Assembly: GCA_964472855.1 (NCBI GenBank)
Contig: CAYYMJ010000077.1
Span: 1-10,811, forward strand
Reading direction: 5' to 3'
DNA length: 10,811 nt
DNA from: Tranquillimonas sp964472855
GTDB taxonomy: Bacteria; Pseudomonadota; Alphaproteobacteria; Rhodobacterales; Rhodobacteraceae
Shown here: in pieces, positions 1 through 5,959 of the stretch
Layout of the letters: each line of letters opens with the position of its first letter
Position numbering within the stretch: position 1 is the stretch's first letter
The notes under the pieces: model-generated
Told to the model about the DNA's origin: nothing
The model's input: the letters and a program-made list of their open reading frames with translations, nothing else
Databases searched by the model: none
Program-made: the position numbers and the translations under genes

Positions 1-114
1 GATGTGGAACCGCTGGCCCCCAACCTCGATGCGCATGTTGGTCTTCTTGCGCAGGGCGCGCTTGCGCGCGGCCTCCAGACCTTCGCGAACTTCACGCGGC
101 AGAAAATCCGACAT
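1..114 (-). CDS. Hypothetical protein, N-terminal 38 residues only
   Basis: The first 38 codons of a minus-strand gene that runs off the left edge. The start is well supported: ATG at 114-112 is preceded by a perfect GGAGG (124-120) with a 5-nt spacer. The peptide begins MSDFLPREVREGLEAARKR and is strongly basic over residues 15-24 (RKRALRKK), followed by a beta-strand-like run (MRIEVGGQRFHI). From memory it resembles small conserved hypothetical proteins of Rhodobacterales that start with a similar DFLP-EVR-GLEAAR segment, but this cannot be checked here and no function is proposed. It lies 83 nt downstream of cobM on the same strand and has its own plausible promoter, so it is probably not a cobalamin gene. 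Confidence 0.7.
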   Translation of the reverse strand, partial: MSDFLPREVREGLEAARKRALRKKTNMRIEVGGQRFHI

Positions 115-137
115 TGGTGCCTCCATCCCCCGCCGGA

Positions 138-166
138 CAGCATGGAAATGCCTGCCCTCAGGTCAA
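138..166 (-). promoter_or_regulatory. Possible promoter for the gene at 114-1
   Basis: On the minus strand TTGACC (166-161) matches a -35 box in five of six positions. ATGCTG or CATGCT (around 144-138), 16-17 nt further on, is a poor -10 box. The inferred start point would lie just upstream of the GGAGG ribosome site at 124-120. The weak -10 keeps confidence low. Confidence 0.25.
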
Positions 167-197
167 GAAGAGTCGTGTCGCCGCCGCCGCAGACCGC

Positions 198-977
198 CTA
201 TTCGTTGCAAACCTGTCGCGCCCGCGGCCGCAGAACATGGGGTTTTGCCGGGTCATAAAGCGCCGAATCGGCAAACGCGCCCGGGTCGCCCAGGGCCGGA
301 CCCACCAGAATCAGGGCGGTGCGGGTGATTTTCTCGTCGCGAACCTTCAAACGGATGTCGGCCAGCGTGCCGCGCAAAAGCATCTGGTCGGGCCAGCCAA
401 CGCGGTAGGCCACGACCACCGGGCAATCGGCGCCATAAAAAGGTGTCAGCGTGCGCTCGATCTCGCGCAGGGCCCGCACCCCAAGATGAATGGCCAGCGT
501 GGCGCCGGTGGCGGCAAAGCCGGCCAGCGTTTCACCAGCCGGCATCGCGGTCGACTTCATCGACATCCGGGTCAGCACGATCGACTGGGCGATGCCCGGC
601 ACGGTCAACTCCTGCCCCAGCGCGGCGGCGGCGGCGGCATAGGCAGGCACGCCGGGAATTATCTCGAAACCGATGCCGTCGCGGCGCAACAGCCGTATCT
701 GCTCGGCGATGGCCCCATAAAGCGACGGGTCGCCGGAATGCACCCGCGCAACATCCGCGCCGCGCGCGGCGGCCGCCACGATCGCGGCATGGGTCTGGTC
801 CAGGGTCATGCTGGCGGTGTCGCGCACCTCGGCACCGGCCGGGGCACCGGCCACCACCTCGGGCGGCACCAGCGAACCGGCATAAAGGCACACCGGGCAA
901 GCGCCAATGATCCGCTGCGCCTTCAGCGTCAGCAACTCGGGATCGCCGGGACCGGCGCCCACAAAAAATACCGTCAT
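198..977 (-). CDS. cobM: Precorrin-4 C11-methyltransferase
   Basis: A 259-residue SAM-dependent methyltransferase of the SUMT/uroporphyrinogen III methyltransferase-like superfamily. It methylates C11 of the contracted ring (precorrin-4 to precorrin-5; CbiF is the cobalt-pathway counterpart). Visible motifs are the N-terminal VGAGPGDPELLTLKA (6-20), RVHSGDPSLYGA (78-89, the GDPxxYG SAM loop), IPGVPAY (107-113), LTRMSMKSTAMP (135-146) and a C-terminal TALILVGPALG (220-230). The length is normal for CobM. The ATG at 977 is chosen because it starts exactly at the conserved MTVFFVGAGPGDPE and has AGAGG (988-984) six nt upstream; longer in-frame extensions have no family similarity. It is separated from cbiG-cobJ by 284 nt of hairpin-rich DNA, so it may be separately controlled despite belonging to the same pathway and strand. 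Confidence 0.95.
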   Translation of the reverse strand: MTVFFVGAGPGDPELLTLKAQRIIGACPVCLYAGSLVPPEVVAGAPAGAEVRDTASMTLDQTHAAIVAAAARGADVARVHSGDPSLYGAIAEQIRLLRRDGIGFEIIPGVPAYAAAAAALGQELTVPGIAQSIVLTRMSMKSTAMPAGETLAGFAATGATLAIHLGVRALREIERTLTPFYGADCPVVVAYRVGWPDQMLLRGTLADIRLKVRDEKITRTALILVGPALGDPGAFADSALYDPAKPHVLRPRARQVCNE

Positions 978-983
978 CTCAGT

Positions 984-988
984 CCTCT
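984..988 (-). promoter_or_regulatory. Ribosome binding site of cobM
   Basis: AGAGG on the minus strand, six nt before the ATG at 977. It supports the short start over upstream in-frame codons. It lies about 20 nt downstream of the three-stem structure at 1008-1053. Confidence 0.6.
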
Positions 989-1007
989 CAGCGCGGGCCG
1001 GGGCCGG

Positions 1008-1053
1008 GTCAAGGATCGCCGCAGGCGACGGGCAAAGCCCGCTTGTCCTTGAC
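1008..1053 (-). other. Perfectly paired three-stem (three-way junction) element in the cobM leader
   Basis: Outer stem: gtcaagga (1008-1015) pairs with tccttgac (1046-1053), 8 bp without mismatch. It encloses two adjacent hairpins: tcgcc-gca-ggcga (1016-1028) and cgggc-aaa-gcccg (1029-1041). Only cttg (1042-1045) is left unpaired at the junction. Read as cobM mRNA, the element ends 30 nt before the start codon and lies just upstream of the ribosome site. The pairing is seen directly; whether it acts in RNA or is a dispersed genomic repeat is unknown. Confidence 0.55.
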
Positions 1054-1056
1054 GCG

Positions 1057-1071
1057 GTTGCGGCACGCAAC
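1057..1071. repeat. Perfect 6-bp hairpin with triloop
   Basis: gttgcg (1057-1062), loop gca, cgcaac (1066-1071). It lies directly beside the three-stem element and repeats its stem-plus-triloop design. Confidence 0.5.
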
Positions 1072-1091
1072 ACCATCGACAGGGCCGCTTG

Positions 1092-1108
1092 GCGGCGGTT
1101 TCCGCCGC
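1092..1108. repeat. Perfect 7-bp hairpin with triloop
   Basis: gcggcgg (1092-1098), loop ttt, ccgccgc (1102-1108). A ggcc/ggcc pair outside the stem could extend it with small internal loops. There is no T tract on either side, so it is not a classical terminator. Confidence 0.5.
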
Positions 1109-1188
1109 AAAGGGCCTCATTGCAGTCCCCAATCCCGACCCACAAACGCCCATGCGTCCAGTGACCGCGGGCCGCCGGCCACGGCTGC

Positions 1189-1211
1189 CCTCCCCCCGGC
1201 CCGGGGGGAGG
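1189..1211. repeat. REP-like G/C palindrome in the cobJ-cobM spacer
   Basis: cctccccccgg (1189-1199) and ccggggggagg (1201-1211) are perfect 11-bp inverted arms around one central base. A second G-run follows (cccggtggggggccggg, 1212-1228). This form is typical of dispersed REP-type intergenic palindromes in GC-rich alphaproteobacteria. No second copy is present in this window, so the repeat status is inferred from form only. Confidence 0.45.
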
Positions 1212-1237
1212 CCCGGTGGGGGGCCGGGCCATCGCGT

Positions 1238-1252
1238 GGCGGCAACGCCGCC
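1238..1252 (-). terminator. Hairpin just after the cbiG-cobJ stop codon, possible terminator or mRNA end
   Basis: ggcggc (1238-1243), loop aac, gccgcc (1247-1252). It starts ten nt beyond the stop codon of the upstream gene on the minus strand. The stem is perfect but there is no U-tract, so intrinsic termination is only a possibility. Confidence 0.3.
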
Positions 1253-1261
1253 GCAACCGGA

Positions 1262-3079
1262 TCAGGCAACATCCGTCTCCAGTTTGCTGGCATAGCCGCG
1301 GGGGGTATAAACCCGGGGTCCGTCGGCGGTCTCGACCCGCCGGCTTGCCGCCGCGCCCACCAGCACCACGGTCATCATGTCGACCTCGTCCACCTCCAGC
1401 GCGCCCAGCGTCCGGTGGCGGATGGTTTCATCGGGCCGGCCCAGCGACCGGGCCAGCACCACCGGCGTGTCGGCCGGGCGGCCGGTCAGCAGGATATCGC
1501 GTGCCTCGGCCAGCAGCGTGCGGCGGCGGGCCGACACCGGGTTGTAAAACGCCACCACGAAATCGCCGTCAGCCGCGGCCCGCAGGCGCCGGATGATGGT
1601 CTCGCGCGGGGTCAGCAGGTCTGACAGGGAAATGGCGCAAAAATCGTGGCCCAGCGGCGCACCCACCCGTGCTGCTGCCGCCTGCAGGGCCGATATGCCC
1701 GGCGACACCAACACCTCGGCCCGGCGCGCGGCGTCGGACACGCCGCCGGTGTCCGGGGCGCGGTCAAGCAACTCGTAAACCAGCGCCGCCATCGCATAGA
1801 TGCCGGCGTCGCCCGAACAGACCAGCGCCACGCTGGCCCCCGTGCCGGCACGTTCCAGCGCATGGCGGCACCGCGCCTCTTCGCCGCCCAGCGGGAAATC
1901 GCAGCGCGGTTTGCCCGCGGCCACCGGCCCCAGCAGGTCGATGTAAAGGCCATAGCCCACCAGTTCGTCGGCCTCGGCCACCAGGCGCGAAACCTCGGGC
2001 GTGCGCCATCCGGCCTGCCCGGGTCCGATGCCCACAACCGACAGCCGCCCGCGCCGGCGCCCGCCGGGCCGGGCGATGGGCTCGGGCGCCAGCGCCAGGG
2101 CGGCCGTGGCCATCGCGGTCTTGCGCTTGGTCACCGCAAGCCGCGCCGTGGGCCCGGCCGCGGCCAGGGCCGCATTCTCGGCCACGCCATGGGTGCCGAC
2201 CTCGGCGAACACCACGTCCGACGGGGTGGCGCTGCGGGCTGTTTCCCGTTCCAGCGTCGGGGCATCGAACAGCCGCAGCGGCGCACCCAGGGTCCGCGCC
2301 AGCGCCAGAACCGCGGCTTCGTCGGCCTTGATGTCGACCGTGGCCACCGCCGCCAGTGCCGCCGGCGCGATATCGGCCTCTGCCAACAGATCCGCCACCA
2401 GGCGTTCCAGCTCTTCCGGCGGGCAGTTGCGGGCGCATCCTACACCCAGAACCGCGCGCCGGGGGCGATAGATCAGGCCTGGCGCCGGCGCGTCCGCCCC
2501 CTGCGCCATCGAACAGCACAGCGCGACCCCGGCACCCTGCGGCAGGCCGGTCAGCCAGTCCGCCGCCGCGGCCTCGGGTCCGGTCACATGCGCCCCGGCG
2601 CCGCCCAGCACCGCGGCCATGGCCGCCTTGGCGTCGCCGGGCCGCTCCAGCGTCCAGCCGTCCGGCGGTTCGTCCAGCGCCACGCCCAGCCGGGCATCGC
2701 CCGCCGTGGTGATCGCAGCGGCAACCTGCAGCGCCCCGGCCAGCGTTCGCGCCAGCGCATTGGCGCCATGATGCCCGCCCAGCAGCGGCACCACCGTGCC
2801 CCCGTCTTCGGCAATGGCGACAACCGGCGGTTCGGCTCGCTTGTTGGCCAGCAGCGGCGCCACCGCGCGCACCAGGATCCCGGCGGCACAGACGCCGATC
2901 ACCGGTGTGCCGGCGGCGAACAGGTCGCGGATATGGTCGCGCGCACCGGCAAAGGCCACCTCGGCGCCCTCGACGCGCCCGGCCAGCCCGTGCAGCGCGG
3001 CACCGGTGGCCGCGGCCGCGCGGCGGCCGGTTTCAAGCCCGCCCTGCGACAGGACGATGACAACCGGGGTCACAGCCAT
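1262..3079 (-). CDS. cobJ: CbiG-CobJ fusion: cobalt-precorrin-5A hydrolase-like plus precorrin-3B C17-methyltransferase
   Basis: A 605-residue fusion protein. Residues about 1-130 are the CbiG N-terminal domain, with CAAGILVRAVAPLLANK (64-80) and the glycine/histidine segment EDGGTVVPLLGGHHGANALA (91-110). Residues about 205-332 are the CbiG C-terminal/CobE-like domain, with GVGCARNCPPEEL (212-224), VDIKADE (248-254) and FAEVGTHGVAENAAL (291-305). Residues about 346-580 are the CobJ/CbiH methyltransferase, with VVGIGPG (348-354), LVCSGDAGIYAM (419-430), SPGISALQAAAARVGAPLGHDF (459-480, Gly/Ala rich) and AFYNPVS (510-516). CobJ methylates C17 and drives ring contraction; CbiG opens the resulting delta-lactone in the cobalt-early pathway. 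ATG at 3079 is chosen because AAGGGGG lies seven nt upstream and similarity begins there. It overlaps cobI by 10 nt. Confidence 0.92.
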   Translation of the reverse strand: MAVTPVVIVLSQGGLETGRRAAAATGAALHGLAGRVEGAEVAFAGARDHIRDLFAAGTPVIGVCAAGILVRAVAPLLANKRAEPPVVAIAEDGGTVVPLLGGHHGANALARTLAGALQVAAAITTAGDARLGVALDEPPDGWTLERPGDAKAAMAAVLGGAGAHVTGPEAAAADWLTGLPQGAGVALCCSMAQGADAPAPGLIYRPRRAVLGVGCARNCPPEELERLVADLLAEADIAPAALAAVATVDIKADEAAVLALARTLGAPLRLFDAPTLERETARSATPSDVVFAEVGTHGVAENAALAAAGPTARLAVTKRKTAMATAALALAPEPIARPGGRRRGRLSVVGIGPGQAGWRTPEVSRLVAEADELVGYGLYIDLLGPVAAGKPRCDFPLGGEEARCRHALERAGTGASVALVCSGDAGIYAMAALVYELLDRAPDTGGVSDAARRAEVLVSPGISALQAAAARVGAPLGHDFCAISLSDLLTPRETIIRRLRAAADGDFVVAFYNPVSARRRTLLAEARDILLTGRPADTPVVLARSLGRPDETIRHRTLGALEVDEVDMMTVVLVGAAASRRVETADGPRVYTPRGYASKLETDVA

Positions 3080-3564
3080 GGATCGGCCCCCTTCGTGATC
3101 AGGATCATCGAGAAATAGGGCGCCACGTCCGGCGCCTCGGCCAGCGGGCACAGCCGCTCGTTGTCCAGCGTGGCACGCTCGACATAAGTCGCGCGGGCGG
3201 TCAGCCCAAGGCTGTCGATCACCGCCCGCACCCGCCCCATGTGCCGCCCCAGCTTCATCACCGCCACGCCATCGGCGCCGGCGATNNNNNNNNNNNNNNN
3301 NNNNNNNNNNNNNNNNNNNNNNNNNNNNNNNNNNNNNNNNNNNNNNNNNNNNNNNNNNNNNNNNNNNNNNNNNNNNNNNNNNNNNATCTCGCGCGTGCCC
3401 GGCGCGATCAGCCCGGCGGCGATCGAGCGGGCGAAACTGTCGGCCCCGGCCAGCGCCGGATAGGCCACGACCGGCGCGGCGGCGATCAGCCGCGCCGCCT
3501 TGAGCGTCACCAGTTCGGGGTCGCCCGGGCCCAGCCCGACGCCATAAAGCGTGCCGTCTGTCAT
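3070..3564 (-). CDS. cobI: Precorrin-2 C20-methyltransferase, interrupted by an assembly gap
   Basis: Two ends of a SUMT-like methyltransferase are visible around a run of 100 N (3286-3385). The N-terminal 59 residues carry the family signature LYGVGLGPGDPELVTLKAARLI (6-27, split here as LYGVGLGPGDP and ELVTLKAARLI) followed by VVAYPALAG. The C-terminal 71 residues contain GVAVMKLGRH, YVERATLDNERL and PYFSMILITKG, all typical of CobI/CbiL. The enzyme methylates C20 of precorrin-2 (or cobalt-precorrin-2). Family members are about 235-245 residues, so around 105-115 residues, including the GDPxxYS loop, are missing. ATG at 3564 overlaps the cobL stop as ATGA. The interruption is an assembly artefact, not evidence of a pseudogene; both flanks remain in one frame. 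Confidence 0.9.
   Translation of the reverse strand: MTDGTLYGVGLGPGDPELVTLKAARLIAAAPVVAYPALAGADSFARSIAAGLIAPGTREXXXXXXXXXXXXXXXXXXXXXXXXXXXXXXXXXXIAGADGVAVMKLGRHMGRVRAVIDSLGLTARATYVERATLDNERLCPLAEAPDVAPYFSMILITKGADPWL
3087..3093 (-). promoter_or_regulatory. Ribosome binding site of cbiG-cobJ
   Basis: AAGGGGG on the minus strand, seven nt before the ATG at 3079 and inside the end of cobI. It excludes the longer in-frame start at 3151, which has no family similarity. Confidence 0.6.
3286..3385. other. Assembly gap (100 N) inside cobI
   Basis: Exactly 100 N, the usual placeholder for an unknown-length gap. Comparing the visible CobI ends with the family length suggests a true missing length of roughly 315-345 nt. 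Confidence 0.95.
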
Positions 3565-4763
3565 CGCTTGATCAGGCTCCATTGGGTGACGGTCATGTGC
3601 GGGCGCCAGCCCAGCCCGGGGCCCAGAGGCTCGGCCCGCTGCACCGACAGCTTGGCCAGATCGCCGCCGTGGGTGGCGTGCAGGGCCAGCAGCGCGGCCT
3701 CGGAGTTCAGCGTGACCGCGTTGGCCACCAGCCGACCGAGGGGTTTCAGCGCCGCCCAGGCGGCATCGAAGACCTCGGTCGACAGGCCGCCGCCGATGAA
3801 GATGGCATCGGGCGGCGCCAGCCCCGCCAGCGCCGCCGGGGCGGTGCCGTCGACCAGTTCTAGCCGTGGCGCGCCCAGCGCCAGCGCGTTCTCGGCCGCC
3901 ATGTCGCGCCGGTCGGCCCGCGGCTCGACCCCGATGGCGCGGCCATAGCGGGCGCCGCGCATCCATTCGATGGCGACCGAGCCACAGCCGCAGCCGATGT
4001 CCCACAAAAGCGCCCCGCGCATGGGCATCAGCTTGGCCAGCGTCACCGCCCGCACCTCGCGCTTGGTCATCGTGCCGTCATGGCGGAACAGGCTGTCGTC
4101 AAGCCCCGGCACACGCGGCAACAGCGCCGCGCCGGGGTCGGCGATGCAGTCGACCGCCAGCGTGTTGAAGGCCGGAACCTGATGGTCCCAGTCCGCCGCC
4201 GTGCCGTCAAAGCGCTGTTCGTCGCTGCCACCCATGGCGGCCATCACCGTCATTTGGCTTTGGCCGAACCCGCGCTCGGCAAGAAACCTGGCGATGCGGG
4301 CCGGGGTGTCAGCGCCGGTGGTCAGGATCAGCAGCCGCGCCTGCGGCTGGATGAAGGCGATCATCTGCTCGACCGGGCGGCCATGCACGGTCAGGGTTTC
4401 GACGTCGGCCAGGCTCCAACCCATGCGGGCGGCGGCGAGTTGAAAGGCCGAAATCTGCGGATGAAAGGTGATCGCGGCCGGGTCGATGGCCCGCCCGATG
4501 CGGGCACCGACCGAAAACCACAAGGGGTCTCCGGTGGCCAGCACCACCACCCGCCGGCCCTTCAGCGCGCCAAGCTGGTCGATCAGCGCGTCGAAGGGAT
4601 GCGGCCAGCTCAGCCGTTCGGCGCCAACAGCGGCCGACATCTGGTGATGCCGGTCGCCGCCGACAATCACCTCGGCCGCTTCGACAACGGCGCGGGTCGC
4701 CGGCGACAGGCCGGCCAGCCCGTCTTCGCCGATGCCGACGATATGCAGCCAGGGTTTTGTCAC
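3561..4763 (-). CDS. cobL: Precorrin-6Y C5,15-methyltransferase (decarboxylating), CbiE-CbiT fusion
   Basis: A 400-residue bifunctional enzyme. The N-terminal CbiE-type domain (about 1-205) has HIVGIGEDGLAGL (7-19), VVVLATGDPLWFSVG (72-86) and HGRPVEQM (127-134). The C-terminal CbiT-type domain (about 222-400) has the TMTKREVRA entry motif (231-239), a Rossmann SAM site LLWDIGCGCGSVAIEW (252-267) and DAIFIGGG (319-326). Together they methylate C5 and C15 and remove the acetate carboxyl on ring C. The length matches the roughly 410-residue Paracoccus/Pseudomonas CobL. The start is taken as GTG at 4763, preceded by GAGGA seven nt upstream, and it overlaps the stop of the DUF5946-like gene as GTGA. 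An upstream ATG at 4814 would add 17 residues lacking family similarity. Confidence 0.95.
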   Translation of the reverse strand: MTKPWLHIVGIGEDGLAGLSPATRAVVEAAEVIVGGDRHHQMSAAVGAERLSWPHPFDALIDQLGALKGRRVVVLATGDPLWFSVGARIGRAIDPAAITFHPQISAFQLAAARMGWSLADVETLTVHGRPVEQMIAFIQPQARLLILTTGADTPARIARFLAERGFGQSQMTVMAAMGGSDEQRFDGTAADWDHQVPAFNTLAVDCIADPGAALLPRVPGLDDSLFRHDGTMTKREVRAVTLAKLMPMRGALLWDIGCGCGSVAIEWMRGARYGRAIGVEPRADRRDMAAENALALGAPRLELVDGTAPAALAGLAPPDAIFIGGGLSTEVFDAAWAALKPLGRLVANAVTLNSEAALLALHATHGGDLAKLSVQRAEPLGPGLGWRPHMTVTQWSLIKR

Positions 4764-5248
4764 CGATTGATCCTCTGGATGAAGTCGCGAAAGGTTGCGT
4801 GATGGGGCGACCATGCCGTGTAAACGCCACGGGCATAGGCATCGACGGCGGTGGCATGCGCCTGCGGCGTGTCGGCGGCGTGGACGGCGGCGATGCAGAC
4901 GGTCAGGCTGGCCGCCGGCATCGGACGCAGGGGATAGGGATCCTGATGGGCCGCACGCTTGAGAAAAGCGACGAGGTTGTCGCCGGGCATACCGTCTTCG
5001 AAATGCAGGATCAGGGCCGAGATATGCAGGTAAAGCGACTGCCGGGCGCGGCGATCGTCCAGCGTTGAATGCTGCCCGGCATAGGCATCGACCAGCAGGC
5101 GGTGGCTGGGCCAGTAGGCGAGATCGGAAAACTCGCGGGCCATGATGTCGCCATAGGCGCGCCAGCAGGCGGCCGAGGACGACAGGTAGGCGTGGGTCGG
5201 CCCGTCATCGACGCCGGGCCAGCCGCAGGCGGGGCAGGCAGGGGTCAT
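4760..5248 (-). CDS. DUF5946-like protein of unknown function embedded in the cob operon
   Basis: A 162-residue cytosolic protein without signal peptide or membrane segment. It begins with a CPACG knuckle (Cys5, Cys8), then GPTHAYLSSSAACWRAYG (16-33, with His19 and Cys28), a conserved-looking AREFSDLAYWPSHRLLVDAYAGQHS (37-61; His49, His60), and a helical tail. The pattern of CxxCG, HxYxxSSxxCW and HxLxVDAYAxQH recalls the DUF5946 family; this match is from memory. The Cys and His positions could form a metal site, but that is inference. Both ends are coupled to cobalamin genes: its ATG overlaps the cobH stop (ATGA) and its stop overlaps the cobL GTG (GTGA). It has no clear ribosome site of its own, fitting re-initiation after cobH. 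A role in corrin synthesis is suggested by position only. Confidence 0.85.
   Translation of the reverse strand: MTPACPACGWPGVDDGPTHAYLSSSAACWRAYGDIMAREFSDLAYWPSHRLLVDAYAGQHSTLDDRRARQSLYLHISALILHFEDGMPGDNLVAFLKRAAHQDPYPLRPMPAASLTVCIAAVHAADTPQAHATAVDAYARGVYTAWSPHHATFRDFIQRINR
4771..4775 (-). promoter_or_regulatory. Ribosome binding site deciding the GTG start of cobL
   Basis: GAGGA on the minus strand, seven nt before GTG at 4763, inside the last codons of the preceding gene. With the GTGA overlap it supports coupled translation from a non-ATG start. Confidence 0.6.
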
Positions 5249-5880
5249 GGGGCGGCCTGCGCGGCGATGGCCAGCGCATTGACCGCGGCCGACGCCATGG
5301 CCGAGCCGCCGCGCCGGCCCCTGAGCGCGATGAAGTCTGCCCCGCGCGGGTTGGCGGCCAGTTCCGCCTTGGAGTCCGCCGCGCCAACAAAGCCGACCGG
5401 AAAGCCGAGGATCAGGGCCGGTTTCGGCCAACCCGCGTCCAGCCGCTCGAGCAGGTGAAACAGGGCCGTCGGTGCGTTGCCGATGGCCACCACGGCGCCG
5501 GCGATTTGCGGGTGCCATAACTCGACCGCCGCCGCCGAGCGGGTGGTGCCGAGACTGGCCGCGCTGTCAGGCACCGAGGCGTCGTTCAGGGTCACGCGGA
5601 CCGGGTTGTCGGCCGGCAGAAAGCGGCGGGTGATGCCGGCAGCGACCATCTCGCAATCGCAAAACACGGTCGCGCCGGCGGCCAGCGCGCGCACCCCGGC
5701 CGCCGCCGCGGTGGGGGAAAACGACAGGCGGTCGGCAATTTCGACCATGCCGCAGGCGTGGATCAGCCGCACCACGACCGGTTGCAGGTCGGCGGGAAAA
5801 CGGTCGAGCCGCGCCTCGGCCCTGACGGTGGCGAAGCTTTGCGCATAGATCGCCGCCGGGTCCTTTTCGTAGGGGCGCAT
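5245..5880 (-). CDS. cobH: Precorrin-8X methylmutase
   Basis: A 211-residue enzyme that moves the C11 methyl group to C12, turning precorrin-8X into hydrogenobyrinic acid (CbiC in the cobalt pathway). The catalytic histidine is in VVRLIHACGMVE as His41, equivalent to the active-site His near position 43 of CobH. Other family motifs are FCDCEMVAAGITR (73-85), GTTRSAAAVELW (111-122), VVAIGNAPTALFHLLE (130-145), GFPVGFVGAADSK (159-171) and GGSAMASAAVNALA (191-204). Length is normal. ATG at 5880 begins the conserved N-terminus (YEKDPAAIYAQSFATVRAEA); the upstream ribosome site is weak (GGGCGGG). It is separated by 79 nt from cbiX, the longest gap inside this part of the operon. Confidence 0.95.
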   Translation of the reverse strand: MRPYEKDPAAIYAQSFATVRAEARLDRFPADLQPVVVRLIHACGMVEIADRLSFSPTAAAAGVRALAAGATVFCDCEMVAAGITRRFLPADNPVRVTLNDASVPDSAASLGTTRSAAAVELWHPQIAGAVVAIGNAPTALFHLLERLDAGWPKPALILGFPVGFVGAADSKAELAANPRGADFIALRGRRGGSAMASAAVNALAIAAQAAP

Positions 5881-5885
5881 GTCAG

Positions 5886-5916
5886 CCCGCCCGGTGGCGC
5901 GGGTTGCGGGGGCGGG
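5886..5916. repeat. 7-bp hairpin in the cbiX-cobH spacer
   Basis: cccgccc (5886-5892) and gggcggg (5910-5916) are perfect inverted arms with a 17-nt GC-rich loop. On the mRNA it lies immediately before the cobH start codon and covers its weak ribosome site (GGGCGGG), so it could limit cobH translation. Seen by eye only. Confidence 0.35.
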
Positions 5917-5917
5917 T

Positions 5918-5948
5918 GCCTCCGGCGGGGATATTTTTGCCAAGATGA
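5918..5948 (+). repeat. GCCTCCGGCGGGGATATTT-type spacer motif
   Basis: The spacer between cbiX and cobH contains gcctccggcggggatattt followed by ttgccaagatga. From memory, near-identical strings occur very often in intergenic DNA of Rhodobacteraceae, so this is probably a dispersed short element rather than a cob-specific site. Only one copy is in the window. The A/T-rich centre stands out from the surrounding sequence. Confidence 0.4.
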
Positions 5949-5959
5949 TGCATCGGCTG

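Noticed and set aside
443..910. Long plus-strand open frame opposite cobM
   Set aside because: Arginine/proline/alanine-rich translation typical of antisense frames in high-GC genes; cobM on the other strand has full family motifs.
978..1261. Cobalamin, SAM-II or SAH riboswitch ahead of cobM
   Set aside because: The sequence is highly structured but the conserved bases of these classes are not present.
1646..3118. 490-codon open frame on the plus strand
   Set aside because: Opposite the CbiG-CobJ fusion; composition (Arg, Gly, Gln, His) and lack of motifs mark it as a shadow.
3070..3564. cobI as a pseudogene
   Set aside because: The interruption is a run of N; both flanks are in one frame with intact terminal motifs and overlapping neighbours.
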